Assembly (NCBI GenBank): GCA_947650285.1
Contig: CANTFL010001480.1
Span: 62,001 to 126,000 of the forward strand
Length of the DNA: 64,000 nt
Direction: 5' to 3'
Source: Hyaloperonospora brassicae
Lineage: Eukaryota > Oomycota > Peronosporomycetes > Peronosporales > Peronosporaceae
The first letter of the stretch is position 1, and every line of letters begins with the position of its first letter. Positions 11,058 to 24,161 of the stretch are shown in pieces. Both the position numbers and the translations under genes were made by a program. The notes below the pieces were generated by a model that saw only the letters and a list, made by a program, of their open reading frames with translations, made no database searches and had not been told where the DNA came from.

Positions 11058-12005
11058 GTAGATAGATAGATCCTCGAAGCGCCGACGACGTGTCTGCAAT
11101 AGTGGTGGCATCATATTTAACGTCAAAGACGCTGGGCGGCGGGATTCGTCGAAAGCTCTGTCGTCGTCGTCGTCTCGCAAGCAATGCTCACAGAGTCATT
11201 CGTCATCGCAGCAAACAGGCGGTGTGCCGTTGTAACTGGTGCCGGTGCATCAACGAGGAACCCTCGAGGCGTGTTGGTCTTCCCAAAGTCGAGCAAGTGA
11301 CTGCACAAAACGTTGAAGTACTTGCGAGGCTTGACGCTAGCGGTGCGAATTTTCCTTTTGCAGTGTCAAGATCTGCGACCGCTTCGCCGCCTTTGTTTTC
11401 ACCGTTCGCAAGCGGTTGACGCGAGCGACGTGGTATCCGTCGGTCGGCGTATCTTGTTGGTCTGGCGCAGGACCTTGATCGTCAGGAGGCTCTCGTTGGG
11501 CACGCTCTTGAACGTGCTAATGAACTCCGGCTTGAAACTCACAAGCCCAACCATCTCTTGTTCGTCCTCGATAACGGTAGGGCTGAAAAAGCAAAAGATG
11601 ACGTCGCCATTGATGATTCCAGCTCGCCAATCCGGTCCGAACTCGACAACGTTGGGAACAGCGCACGACAAAGGATCCATGTCCATTCCAAAGTCACCTC
11701 GCTTGATGATGTACATCTAGGATATACATATATTCTTAGTATCAGCAATGATTAAAGAATCTACACGACATAGACAGCAACGCACCATCAGCTTGTTCTC
11801 GTTCTTCTTGCCTCGCTTCGTTTTTGCACTAAGCAACACTGGCGTCAGCTTCTAGTTCCCATGTTGCGACGACGACAGCGACGACAGATGCTCGCCCGAG
11901 ATCTCAATCGCTGAGATAACGATCGCATCACTGAGCCAGGTGTTGGGCGACTGGATTCGACTGACGTCGGAACGGTAGAATGCATTCAACCGCTCTCGCA
12001 ACAGC

Positions 12006-12077
<72 letters not shown>

Positions 12078-13011
12078 CCTCGAAGCGCCGACGACGTGTC
12101 TGCAATAGTGGTGGCATCATATTTAACGTCAAAGACGCTGGGCGGCGGGATTCGTCGAAAGCTCTGTCGTCGTCGTCGTCTCGCAAGCAATGCTCACAGA
12201 GTCATTCGTCATCGCAGCAAACAGGCGGTGTGCCGTTGTAACTGGTGCCGGTGCATCAACGAGGAACCCTCGAGGCGTGTTGGTCTTCCCAAAGTCGAGC
12301 AAGTGACTGCACAAAACGTTGAAGTACTTGCGAGGCTTGACGCTAGCGGTGCGAATTTTCCTTTTGCAGTGTCAAGATCTGCGACCGCTTCGCCGCCTTT
12401 GTTTTCACCGTTCGCAAGCGGTTGACGCGAGCGACGTGGTATCCGTCGGTCGGCGTATCTTGTTGGTCTGGCGCAGGACCTTGATCGTCAGGAGGCTCTC
12501 GTTGGGCACGCTCTTGAACGTGCTAATGAACTCCGGCTTGAAACTCACAAGCCCAACCATCTCTTGTTCGTCCTCGATAACGGTAGGGCTGAAAAAGCAA
12601 AAGATGACGTCGCCATTGATGATTCCAGCTCGCCAATCCGGTCCGAACTCGACAACGTTGGGAACAGCGCACGACAAAGGATCCATGTCCATTCCAAAGT
12701 CACCTCGCTTGATGATGTACATCTAGGATATACATATATTCTTAGTATCAGCAATGATTAAAGAATCTACACGACATAGACAGCAACGCACCATCAGCTT
12801 GTTCTCGTTCTTCTTGCCTCGCTTCGTTTTTGCACTAAGCAACACTGGCGTCAGCTTCTAGTTCCCATGTTGCGACGACGACAGCGACGACAGATGCTCG
12901 CCCGAGATCTCAATCGCTGAGATAACGATCGCATCACTGAGCCAGGTGTTGGGCGACTGGATTCGACTGACGTCGGAACGGTAGAATGCATTCAACCGCT
13001 CTCGCAACAGC

Positions 13012-13067
<56 letters not shown>

Positions 13068-14001
13068 CCTCGAAGCGCCGACGACGTGTCTGCAATAGTG
13101 GTGGCATCATATTTAACGTCAAAGACGCTGGGCGGCGGGATTCGTCGAAAGCTCTGTCGTCGTCGTCGTCTCGCAAGCAATGCTCACAGAGTCATTCGTC
13201 ATCGCAGCAAACAGGCGGTGTGCCGTTGTAACTGGTGCCGGTGCATCAACGAGGAACCCTCGAGGCGTGTTGGTCTTCCCAAAGTCGAGCAAGTGACTGC
13301 ACAAAACGTTGAAGTACTTGCGAGGCTTGACGCTAGCGGTGCGAATTTTCCTTTTGCAGTGTCAAGATCTGCGACCGCTTCGCCGCCTTTGTTTTCACCG
13401 TTCGCAAGCGGTTGACGCGAGCGACGTGGTATCCGTCGGTCGGCGTATCTTGTTGGTCTGGCGCAGGACCTTGATCGTCAGGAGGCTCTCGTTGGGCACG
13501 CTCTTGAACGTGCTAATGAACTCCGGCTTGAAACTCACAAGCCCAACCATCTCTTGTTCGTCCTCGATAACGGTAGGGCTGAAAAAGCAAAAGATGACGT
13601 CGCCATTGATGATTCCAGCTCGCCAATCCGGTCCGAACTCGACAACGTTGGGAACAGCGCACGACAAAGGATCCATGTCCATTCCAAAGTCACCTCGCTT
13701 GATGATGTACATCTAGGATATACATATATTCTTAGTATCAGCAATGATTAAAGAATCTACACGACATAGACAGCAACGCACCATCAGCTTGTTCTCGTTC
13801 TTCTTGCCTCGCTTCGTTTTTGCACTAAGCAACACTGGCGTCAGCTTCTAGTTCCCATGTTGCGACGACGACAGCGACGACAGATGCTCGCCCGAGATCT
13901 CAATCGCTGAGATAACGATCGCATCACTGAGCCAGGTGTTGGGCGACTGGATTCGACTGACGTCGGAACGGTAGAATGCATTCAACCGCTCTCGCAACAG
14001 C

Positions 14002-14075
<74 letters not shown>

Positions 14076-15022
14076 TAGATAGATAGATCCTCGAAGCGCC
14101 GACGACGTGTCTGCAATAGTGGTGGCATCATATTTAACGTCAAAGACGCTGGGCGGCGGGATTCGTCGAAAGCGCTGTCGTCGTCGTCGTCTCGCAAGCA
14201 ATGCTCACAGAGTCATTCGTCATCGCAGCAAACAGGCGGTGTGCCGTTGTAACTGGTGCCGGTGCATCAACGAGGAACCCTCGAGGCGTGTTGGTCTTCC
14301 CAAAGTCGAGCAAGTGACTGCACAAAACGTTGAAGTACTTGCGAGGCTTGACGCTAGCGGTGCGAATTTTCCTTTTGCAGTGTCAAGATCTGCGACCGCT
14401 TCGCCGCCTTTGTTTTCACCGTTCGCAAGCGGTTGACGCGAGCGACGTGGTATCCGTCGGTCGGCGTATCTTGTTGGTCTGGCGCAGGACCTTGATCGTC
14501 AGGAGGCTCTCGTTGGGCACGCTCTTGAACGTGCTAATGAACTCCGGCTTGAAACTCACAAGCCCAACCATCTCTTGTTCGTCCTCGATAACGGTAGGGC
14601 TGAAAAAGCAAAAGATGACGTCGCCATTGATGATTCCAGCTCGCCAATCCGGTCCGAACTCGACAACGTTGGGAACAGCGCACGACAAAGGATCCATGTC
14701 CATTCCAAAGTCACCTCGCTTGATGATGTACATCTAGGATATACATATATTCTTAGTATCAGCAATGATTAAAGAATCTACACGACATAGACAGCAACGC
14801 ACCATCAGCTTGTTCTCGTTCTTCTTGCCTCGCTTCGTTTTTGCACTAAGCAACACTGGCGTCAGCTTCTAGTTCCCATGTTGCGACGACGACAGCGACG
14901 ACAGATGCTCGCCCGAGATCTCAATCGCTGAGATAACGATCGCATCACTGAGCCAGGTGTTGGGCGACTGGATTCGACTGACGTCGGAACGGTAGAATGC
15001 ATTCAACCGCTCTCGCAACAGC

Positions 15023-15081
<59 letters not shown>

Positions 15082-16030
15082 GTAGATAGATAGATCCTCG
15101 AAGCGCCGACGACGTGTCTGCAATAGTGGTGGCATCATATTTAACGTCAAAGACGCTGGGCGGCGGGATTCGTCGAAAGCTCTGTCGTCGTCGTCGTCTC
15201 GCAAGCAATGCTCACAGAGTCATTCGTCATCGCAGCAAACAGGCGGTGTGCCGTTGTAACTGGTGCCGGTGCATCAACGAGGAACCCTCGAGGCGTGTTG
15301 GTCTTCCCAAAGTCGAGCAAGTGACTGCACAAAACGTTGAAGTACTTGCGAGGCTTGACGCTAGCGGTGCGAATTTTCCTTTTGCAGTGTCAAGATCTGC
15401 GACCGCTTCGCCGCCTTTGTTTTCACCGTTCGCAAGCGGTTGACGCGAGCGACGTGGTATCCGTCGGTCGGCGTATCTTGCTTGGTCTGGCGCAGGACCT
15501 TGATCGTCAGGAGGCTCTCGTTGGGCACGCTCTTGAACGTGCTAATGAACTCCGGCTTGAAACTCACAAGCCCAACCATCTCTTGTTCGTCCTCGATAAC
15601 GGTAGGGCTGAAAAAGCAAAAGATGACGTCGCCATTGATGATTCCAGCTCGCCAATCCGGTCCGAACTCGACAACGTTGGGAACAGCGCACGACAAAGGA
15701 TCCATGTCCATTCCAAAGTCACCTCGCTTGATGATGTACATCTAGGATATACATATATTCTTAGTATCAGCAATGATTAAAGAATCTACACGACATAGAC
15801 AGCAACGCACCATCAGCTTGTTCTCGTTCTTCTTGCCTCGCTTCGTTTTTGCACTAAGCAACACTGGCGTCAGCTTCTAGTTCCCATGTTGCGACGACGA
15901 CAGCGACGACAGATGCTCGCCCGAGATCTCAATCGCTGAGATAACGATCGCATCACTGAGCCAGGTGTTGGGCGACTGGATTCGACTGACGTCGGAACGG
16001 TAGAATGCATTCAACCGCTCTCGCAACAGC

Positions 16031-16094
<64 letters not shown>

Positions 16095-17028
16095 CCTCGA
16101 AGCGCCGACGACGTGTCTGCAATAGTGGTGGCATCATATTTAACGTCAAAGACGCTGGGCGGCGGGATTCGTCGAAAGCTCTGTCGTCGTCGTCGTCTCG
16201 CAAGCAATGCTCACAGAGTCATTCGTCATCGCAGCAAACAGGCGGTGTGCCGTTGTAACTGGTGCCGGTGCATCAACGAGGAACCCTCGAGGCGTGTTGG
16301 TCTTCCCAAAGTCGAGCAAGTGACTGCACAAAACGTTGAAGTACTTGCGAGGCTTGACGCTAGCGGTGCGAATTTTCCTTTTGCAGTGTCAAGATCTGCG
16401 ACCGCTTCGCCGCCTTTGTTTTCACCGTTCGCAAGCGGTTGACGCGAGCGACGTGGTATCCGTCGGTCGGCGTATCTTGTTGGTCTGGCGCAGGACCTTG
16501 ATCGTCAGGAGGCTCTCGTTGGGCACGCTCTTGAACGTGCTAATGAACTCCGGCTTGAAACTCACAAGCCCAACCATCTCTTGTTCGTCCTCGATAACGG
16601 TAGGGCTGAAAAAGCAAAAGATGACGTCGCCATTGATGATTCCAGCTCGCCAATCCGGTCCGAACTCGACAACGTTGGGAACAGCGCACGACAAAGGATC
16701 CATGTCCATTCCAAAGTCACCTCGCTTGATGATGTACATCTAGGATATACATATATTCTTAGTATCAGCAATGATTAAAGAATCTACACGACATAGACAG
16801 CAACGCACCATCAGCTTGTTCTCGTTCTTCTTGCCTCGCTTCGTTTTTGCACTAAGCAACACTGGCGTCAGCTTCTAGTTCCCATGTTGCGACGACGACA
16901 GCGACGACAGATGCTCGCCCGAGATCTCAATCGCTGAGATAACGATCGCATCACTGAGCCAGGTGTTGGGCGACTGGATTCGACTGACGTCGGAACGGTA
17001 GAATGCATTCAACCGCTCTCGCAACAGC

Positions 17029-17096
<68 letters not shown>

Positions 17097-18030
17097 CCTC
17101 GAAGCGCCGACGACGTGTCTGCAATAGTGGTGGCATCATATTTAACGTCAAAGACGCTGGGCGGCGGGATTCGTCGAAAGCTCTGTCGTCGTCGTCGTCT
17201 CGCAAGCAATGCTCACAGAGTCATTCGTCATCGCAGCAAACAGGCGGTGTGCCGTTGTAACTGGTGCCGGTGCATCAACGAGGAACCCTCGAGGCGTGTT
17301 GGTCTTCCCAAAGTCGAGCAAGTGACTGCACAAAACGTTGAAGTACTTGCGAGGCTTGACGCTAGCGGTGCGAATTTTCCTTTTGCAGTGTCAAGATCTG
17401 CGACCGCTTCGCCGCCTTTGTTTTCACCGTTCGCAAGCGGTTGACGCGAGCGACGTGGTATCCGTCGGTCGGCGTATCTTGTTGGTCTGGCGCAGGACCT
17501 TGATCGTCAGGAGGCTCTCGTTGGGCACGCTCTTGAACGTGCTAATGAACTCCGGCTTGAAACTCACAAGCCCAACCATCTCTTGTTCGTCCTCGATAAC
17601 GGTAGGGCTGAAAAAGCAAAAGATGACGTCGCCATTGATGATTCCAGCTCGCCAATCCGGTCCGAACTCGACAACGTTGGGAACAGCGCACGACAAAGGA
17701 TCCATGTCCATTCCAAAGTCACCTCGCTTGATGATGTACATCTAGGATATACATATATTCTTAGTATCAGCAATGATTAAAGAATCTACACGACATAGAC
17801 AGCAACGCACCATCAGCTTGTTCTCGTTCTTCTTGCCTCGCTTCGTTTTTGCACTAAGCAACACTGGCGTCAGCTTCTAGTTCCCATGTTGCGACGACGA
17901 CAGCGACGACAGATGCTCGCCCGAGATCTCAATCGCTGAGATAACGATCGCATCACTGAGCCAGGTGTTGGGCGACTGGATTCGACTGACGTCGGAACGG
18001 TAGAATGCATTCAACCGCTCTCGCAACAGC

Positions 18031-18114
<84 letters not shown>
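10003..18114. repeat. (GATA)n microsatellites of units 2-10
   Basis: Tracts lie at about 10003-10065, 11001-11071 (one GGTA), 12007-12077, 13013-13067, 14003-14088 (one TAG slip), 15024-15095 (one AG slip), 16032-16094, 17031-17096 and 18031-18114. Length varies between units, so the tract sits in a different frame relative to the flanking minus-strand coding-like segments from unit to unit. Confidence 0.95.
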
Positions 18115-18619
18115 CCTCGAAGCGCCGACGACGTGTCTGCAATAGTGGTGGCATCATATTGAACGTCAAAGACGCTGGGCGGCGGGATTCGTCGAAAGCG
18201 CTGTCGTCGTCGTCGTCTCGCAAGCAATGCTCACAGAGTCATTCGTCATCGCAGCAAACAGGCGGTGTGCCGTTGTAACTGGTGCCGGTGCATCAACGAG
18301 GAACCCTCGAGGTGTGTTGGTCTTCCCAAAGTCGAGCAAGTGACTGCACAAAACGTTGAAGTACTTGCGAGGCTTGACGCTAGCGGTGCGAATTTTCCTT
18401 TTGCAGTGTCAAGCTCTGCTACAGCTTCGCCGCCTTTGTTTTCACCGTTCGCAAGCGGTTGACGCGAGCGACGTGGTATCCGTCGGTCGGCGTATCTTGT
18501 TGGTCTGGCGCAGGACCTTGATCGTCAGGAGGCTCTCGTTGGGCACGCTCTTGAACGTGCTAATGAACTCCGGCTTGAAACTCACGAGCTCAACCATCTC
18601 TCGTTCGTCCTCGATAACT

Positions 18620-20992
18620 GCAAGGCAAAAGAATAATAACGAATTGGCAGAATTTGGGGACGGAATCACTTTTGGTAATTGATTCGGCCCTGAGATCTCC
18701 ACTCTAGAACGAAAATTATTGGTCATCTGCTAGTGATCTTTTATCTGCTTTGACCGCAACTTACTAACCGCACATCCTACAGAGATTACAAAATTTGTAC
18801 TTTTGGGGTCTCTCCCATGAGGGGAAAGCTTTTCTTTATTTGATTGTTTTCTTTCTTCTCTCGGCGTTCGGTATAGCACATTTGTCATCGCGACTAGAAC
18901 TTTTGGTCGTTGCAATATTCCGGACAACTTCTGATACAATTTACCAAAGGTCCTTCTACTCCCTCTTCATAATCGTCTCGAGGGTCGACCTGGACCGTGG
19001 TGGCTTTGTATGCTAAGTTAAGCCACTCCGCTTTTCTCCGATACTTCACCGAGACAAATCTATATGATCTGGGTACGTGATATCTCGTCCGCCACATGGC
19101 TATATTTGTATCATCGTGCATGATTTACGCATGTGGGCTAACGTTGGTCACCTTAAGCCACTGAAGGCGTTTTAACTAAACCACCCACTTCCCCGAGTCC
19201 TACTACTAATTCACATCTTCCATCGTTACAAGATCGACCTTTTCAGATAATCCTCTACAGATTCACCGGTGGGTATAAGCGCGTATCTTTCTATCTTCGC
19301 ATTTAATGATTGTTATCTGTGAATGGACATTCGCCCGGAAAGGTGTATTTGCACCTCGTCCAGGAGGCAGAGTGCTCCATCTACTAGGTATAGTCGAATA
19401 CCAGCCGGGATCATGATTCACCTTCAACTCATTAAACCACTTCGACAACTTCTCTGACTTCTTGAGTCTTGTAATTTGCGAGACCGCCGACGACTCTATC
19501 GGTCCCAAAGTCTGTGGCGAGCGATGCGCGTTAGTCGCTTCCGCGTGCACATCGTGGACTGCGTCGTCGCTGATGATCGCCGTCGACTTGGTTTGCGGCT
19601 TCTTCGTGTTCGACTATTTGCGCTTTGTGGATAGCGAGTGCGGCGACGACGCTGTCGGTCCCGGATTCTACGGCGCACACAGCGTGTTCATCGTTTGTGC
19701 GTGCGCGTCGTCGCTATATATCGGCGCTGTCATAATCCATTGCCCTGTTAGCACACTCATCAGGATTTTGAACTTCAAAATATCTCTGGCATTGGCCGAA
19801 CGCTTCTTCTTCCACAGCAAATCGTGAAGAGCGACCTACAAGACAAGTGCAGCGTGTTTCAGTTGCGCGACCATACATGCAAAGCGTTAAACGGCAAAGA
19901 GTACCCCCATCTATTGAGTCCGCCTCGGAAAATTTGCGCACAGCATTGACGATGATTTTGTTGCTGCGAAGAATGAGGGCGGCTTACTATTTTTTAATGG
20001 TATGTGCTCCGTTAGCAATTTGACATAACTGGTTGTTAACGGAGTACATTCCATCAATGGGCAACAGGTGCTCTAAATCATACTAATTTGGCTAACTGGA
20101 AGCTAAATTTCTATACATTTATAATAAAGTTACAGCTACAACAAAAAGACAGAAACGAATGGACTTTTTCAGAAAAGGTAAACAACATAAATGGTCAATG
20201 CTCTTATGTTGGATTTCTATAAGAAGGGTAAACACCGCGTTAATTGCCATGTTGGAGCAGGGAGATAAAGCACAGTAAAAGCTTTGTGTTTTTGCACCCG
20301 CTCTTGTAATCTAAAGCGTTCCATGTAGCCTATGCATGTACTAGTATATGGTGTCAACTAGGGCCTCACGTACACGTGCGTACAGATGAAGATAGAGAAT
20401 TTAGCACCATATCTAAATGCGACCTGTTAATCGTCAAAGAACATATTTATCTCGAAGTAATTGGTATAGACTTGGTCTAACCATGCATCAGACAGAGCAA
20501 CCCGCATGTATCTCCTGATAGCCCAATGCTCTCGTCCTTCACAATTTTTTGCTGCCTTATTTAATCGTTGGGCATGTACATACAATTTGCAGAAGTTACA
20601 AAAATATGACAGTACACCTAATCTGCAAGACTATATTACAATTGCATTCGTTTGTATTGACATTGACAAGTGAAAAAATTATGTAGCCGGTATACGTTTA
20701 TTCTCGGGAGTGGGGAAAATTTGTAAGACACCAACAAGTGTCAGAAATTAATCTATCGCCGTAAATACTGTATGTACTCACTACGTTGTATTTGATAAGA
20801 GAGTGTCAGAATGTATCAATTTATTGATGTTGCGGTGGTGTGTGGGAAATATATATTGCATACTAGAAGTAATTTTAGGCTATCAAGACAGGCCCAATTT
20901 AGTAGACGACTTATATGTTCAAATACACGTCAAATAAAGCTGTCATTTTGTAAAAACATATACAGATATATTAAAAGATTATCGCAGATTCG
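18620..20992. other. Spacer, no gene supported
   Basis: Sequence departs from the array at 18620. Minus-strand frames at 19550-19263 and 19121-18894 (with AMWRTRYHVPRSYRFVSVKY) look mildly protein-like but match no family I know and are separated by stops. 19960-20992 is AT-rich with no open frame worth naming. Confidence 0.5.
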
Positions 20993-21456
20993 TGTAACGG
21001 GGTCGGTCCGTTACATAATTTGATACTTATGAATCGATTCTTCGTTATTATTGATATATATAATACTCAATCATTTTCACTCGAAAAGAGATAATGGTGG
21101 CGGAATATTACCGCCGAGGGTAATTTTCTTGGGTACTCCTCTTATTGGTTGATGTAGAGGCTACATCAACCAAATAAACCACCAATCGATGCTGGACGCG
21201 CGCAATGGGTGGTGAGTAAGAGACCCACGTAGGAGATGGTAGATTTAATATATTTAAATTAAGACGAGAAATGTTTATATAAGTATTAAAACTGCATTGA
21301 TTAACAATTCTACGTTTTCCCCAGACAGAGCTTCCGAGTTCTGTTTGCTTCGGTTGCGCTTCCTCGTCACGTGTACTTGACGTCAGGAGCACGCATCATT
21401 TTGTTCCGATAATACAAGATCTTTCCGGTCATCTGGCACGAGCGTGATCTTTGACA
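20993..21456 (+). repeat. LTR of a second copy of the left Gypsy family
   Basis: Starts TGTAACGGGG...CCGTTACAT, matching the minus-strand start of the LTR at 3166, and ends TTTGACA two bases before a TGG primer site. It shares the GGTTGATG...CATCAACC hairpin and the GGACGCGCGCAATG block. The terminal CGTTACA has decayed to TTTGACA, so this copy is older or damaged. Confidence 0.75.
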
Positions 21457-21458
21457 CC

Positions 21459-21477
21459 TGGTAGCACTTTGTAGTCC
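21459..21477 (+). other. Primer-binding site of the second Gypsy copy
   Basis: TGGTAGCACTTTGTAGTCC, identical to the site at 2753-2771 and at the same 2-bp distance from its LTR. Confidence 0.65.
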
Positions 21478-21512
21478 TTCCAGCTACCACGACCACCTCA
21501 TTCAGCAAGAAA

Positions 21513-22000
21513 ATGTTGGAGGAGGAGGTAATTTTCCACGCCACTCTTGAAGGCTTTGATCATTTAAGTGACATCAAATGGAGTGCAATGGAACGCATGA
21601 GTACTATCGTAGTCAAAATCGCTGTTAGCACCATGTTGGGGTCTCATAACAGAGACCAACAACACGCCGCTATCACCAGATTCGTCCAAATTACTTTTTT
21701 TCCTTGAGAAGAAGAAATTAATCTTGCTATACTATCAATCCTCTCAACAGGCCGATCAGTTAGGAGAACTCGGTGCGCAACAGACAGAGCTGTTAAGACA
21801 GAAACAATTTAATGCCGATATGGGCAAGACAACACACACTCGTCGTCCCGAAAATTTAAGGGTTGACATCTCCAAGTACAGAAGGGACAAGAAGGACTCC
21901 CTGTTGCTATTGATTAATTAAATTAAACATCCGATCGCCCTTGATCACGCATTGTATATATTGATCAAAGGGGGCGAGGTGAAATCAAATTTAAAATTAG
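21513..22000 (+). pseudogene. gag: Gypsy gag N-terminus, truncated and frameshifted
   Basis: 21513-21707 starts MLEEEVIFHATLEGFDHLSD and parallels the gag at 2729 (DDEETFHATREGFTHLCDID). After a shift near 21710 the frame at 21724-21921 continues QADQLGELGAQQTELLRQKQ, which keeps the lysine codon replaced by a stop in the left copy, then RRPENLRVDISKYRR. Nucleotide similarity to the left gag persists weakly to GAAATCAAATTTAAAATT near 22000 and then ends. There is no zinc knuckle, protease or pol. A truncated, dead copy. Confidence 0.75.
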
Positions 22001-24161
22001 ATAATCGAATTGAATGAATGCAATATTTGATATAATTTAAAAAGAAGATTGACAAGTGAAGCTCTCACAGCCACGTCTTCGACGTATCGGGTAGGATGGA
22101 GCAGTGACGTTATTTTTATTGCAATACAAACACTAAAATAGTCACATATAATACAAAAAACATTCAAGTTTTGATATCTTCGACATCTACGACGAAATAT
22201 GAGTCGCTTGCATATTTCACAAATAACACCCAAACTCCGAAATCTTCGACGAAGAATGATTCTGGCCAACGTCGCATCTAACCAACAAAAGCGTGCTTGT
22301 GAGAACGCAGCACGAACGTTTTCGAAGTTCCGTGAGGAGCTAGAGGTTAGTTGGTAATATCTGCAGCAGTACATGCAGCGCGTAGGGGTACCTCTCTTCT
22401 CTGACACTGTGGTGGAAAAGCTCGGCATGTATTTCTCGTTCTGTGAATGCCGAATAAGATAGCTTTTAGATCGACAATCGGTCATGCAGTACTGTTTACA
22501 GGTCAATAACTGTTTGTATAACAGTTCCCACAGCGTCGAGCAGCGGTCGACAAGAATCTTCATAAGAAGGACATGGCACTGAAACGTCATTGCATAAAGC
22601 GTGAGTCAATATCGTTTGTGGACAAGGCCCCATGCGTGCAAAAAGTAGGTTTTTAAGAAAATGATAGACTATTTGTATAACAATGCGGATGCTGATAGAT
22701 TACAGGTGTTACAGGTGCTAACCACCAAGATGCGGCGCTTTGTCTCTACTTTGGTTCCTTTTCGGTTGCGCATTGGACCTCACAATGCTGCGGAAGCCTA
22801 CTTTGTCTATAAATTAGTGCTACATAATCTTCGTCTATCATATCCGCATCACGACTACAGGAGCAGGGTCTTTTGATTTGCCCTGACAAAGACTTCGCCA
22901 CGTGTCCTCAAGTGTCGATTTTCGTTATAAGTGAATAGCGATGTATTTTATAAGCGCTTTGTCGTACGCGTCACTTGTATCTTGATCGTTTCGATACGGG
23001 TAGGAGCACGCAACAAAAGCGACGTGAACCGTGCGGCAATAGCCAATATTCGGAGTTATATAGGGCCATCGAGAGGGTATTGCAACGTATTGTACAAGTA
23101 CATTAATACATTCATTTGCACCAACGTATACATCTCGAGATCCCCACAAACAAAATCATGGTAAACACGTCATAGCATTTGCTAAAACAAGGACCCTTCT
23201 TGTCCCTTGCAGATTCACAGTCACCCAGTTGATGTCCTCGAGGACTTAAACCAACACCTTTGCCACGCTTGAGATACCTCTTCATATATTGCATACCGAA
23301 CGCGCAGGGTACCTGTCCACAAATCATCGCACCGCAAATTGACCAAAGCCGCTTCCTTACTATCTCATGAGCTGCAGTTCGTCCGACTTGTTTACGCCAT
23401 TGGCCGTCTTGACGAAATGTATACTGGTGACTCAACTAAGACGGGCAGCTTGCAGAATATGATTGATTAAGGCAGGTATAAGCTTTCTCGTGGTCGGTCG
23501 GTTCCTTGCACACCACGTGAAGCTTCGATCCTTATTATCCTCCAAAAATGCCGCGCGGCGCTGTTGCACATGCGCACTACCGCCATACAGCTTGCAGCAA
23601 ACACTCATCGTCTACACGTCATCAACATCAAATTAAGCCGAAAACAAGTCCAGGCACCAAATCGGAGCACCTCCTTTGACCGAAGTACCTGATCGGCGAT
23701 TGCAGACGTCGTCGCTTCTACTGCTGCTACGCTTGTAAGCATTATCCGATTAAAAAGCTCCATACCTTTCTTGGGAGCGACAGTCTACATTCCCATTCCC
23801 GATTCCCACCGCTCTCTCGCCTGTGGCCCGCAATATTAGCGTATTCGCGCATGGCGGACCAGACAAACACCTTCCTATTCCTAACACCGCTCGGGCTGTA
23901 CAACCTCTTAACAGCGCTCGGGACGGTCAAACTGTATTGCACGTGCAACAACCTCGTCGCTTGCGTCCGCTGACTGTTACTTACGTACCTGTTGCTCTAC
24001 ACTGTCGTGCGTGGCATCGTCCACGTCTGGACTCGTGTCTCACTGCATGCCGCGCCTCTAGAATGACGAAAAAACCGCCGCACGCGCTTTCGTTTGACCT
24101 GTTATTAGGCGTCGACGCAACTTCGAACATTAATGAGCTCTTTAGCACTGCATCACATGTA
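22001..24161. other. Unassigned sequence left of the complete LTR element
   Basis: Frames at 22590-21997 (minus, 197 aa) and 22661-22876 (plus) are Cys- or aromatic-rich and show no family signature. The plus frame 23823-24161 is open and ends VDATSNINELFSTASHV, which slightly resembles the C-terminal ATSN.ER.FS motif of hAT transposases. That frame continues, open, at 33537 if the inserted element is removed. Confidence 0.35.
24158..24161. other. Target-site duplication, left (TGTA)
   Basis: TGTA immediately before the 5' LTR is repeated immediately after the 3' LTR at 33533-33536, so this is one intact insertion. Confidence 0.8.

Larger units (their letters stand above)
8328..18619. repeat. 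Tandem array, ~10.3 copies of a ~1.0 kb unit
   Basis: Units begin at GCTTGAC.CTAGCGGTGCG: 8328, 9324, 10323, 11329, 12335, 13325, 14346, 15353, 16352, 17354 and 18372 (partial, lost at 18619). Periods run from 990 to 1021 bp, and most of the variation comes from the GATA tract. Inner units are almost identical. The first unit and the last ~500 bp carry more substitutions, as expected when unequal exchange homogenises the interior. Some variants are shared between non-adjacent units: an extra C in CTTGCTTGG in units 2 and 8, and GAAAGCGCTG in units 6 and 10. Each unit also contains minus-strand coding-like segments. Confidence 0.97.

Noticed and set aside
18763..18782. TACTAAC followed 13 bases later by CAG, a perfect branch point and 3' splice site
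   Set aside because: No matching 5' splice site or coding frame on either side could be recognised.
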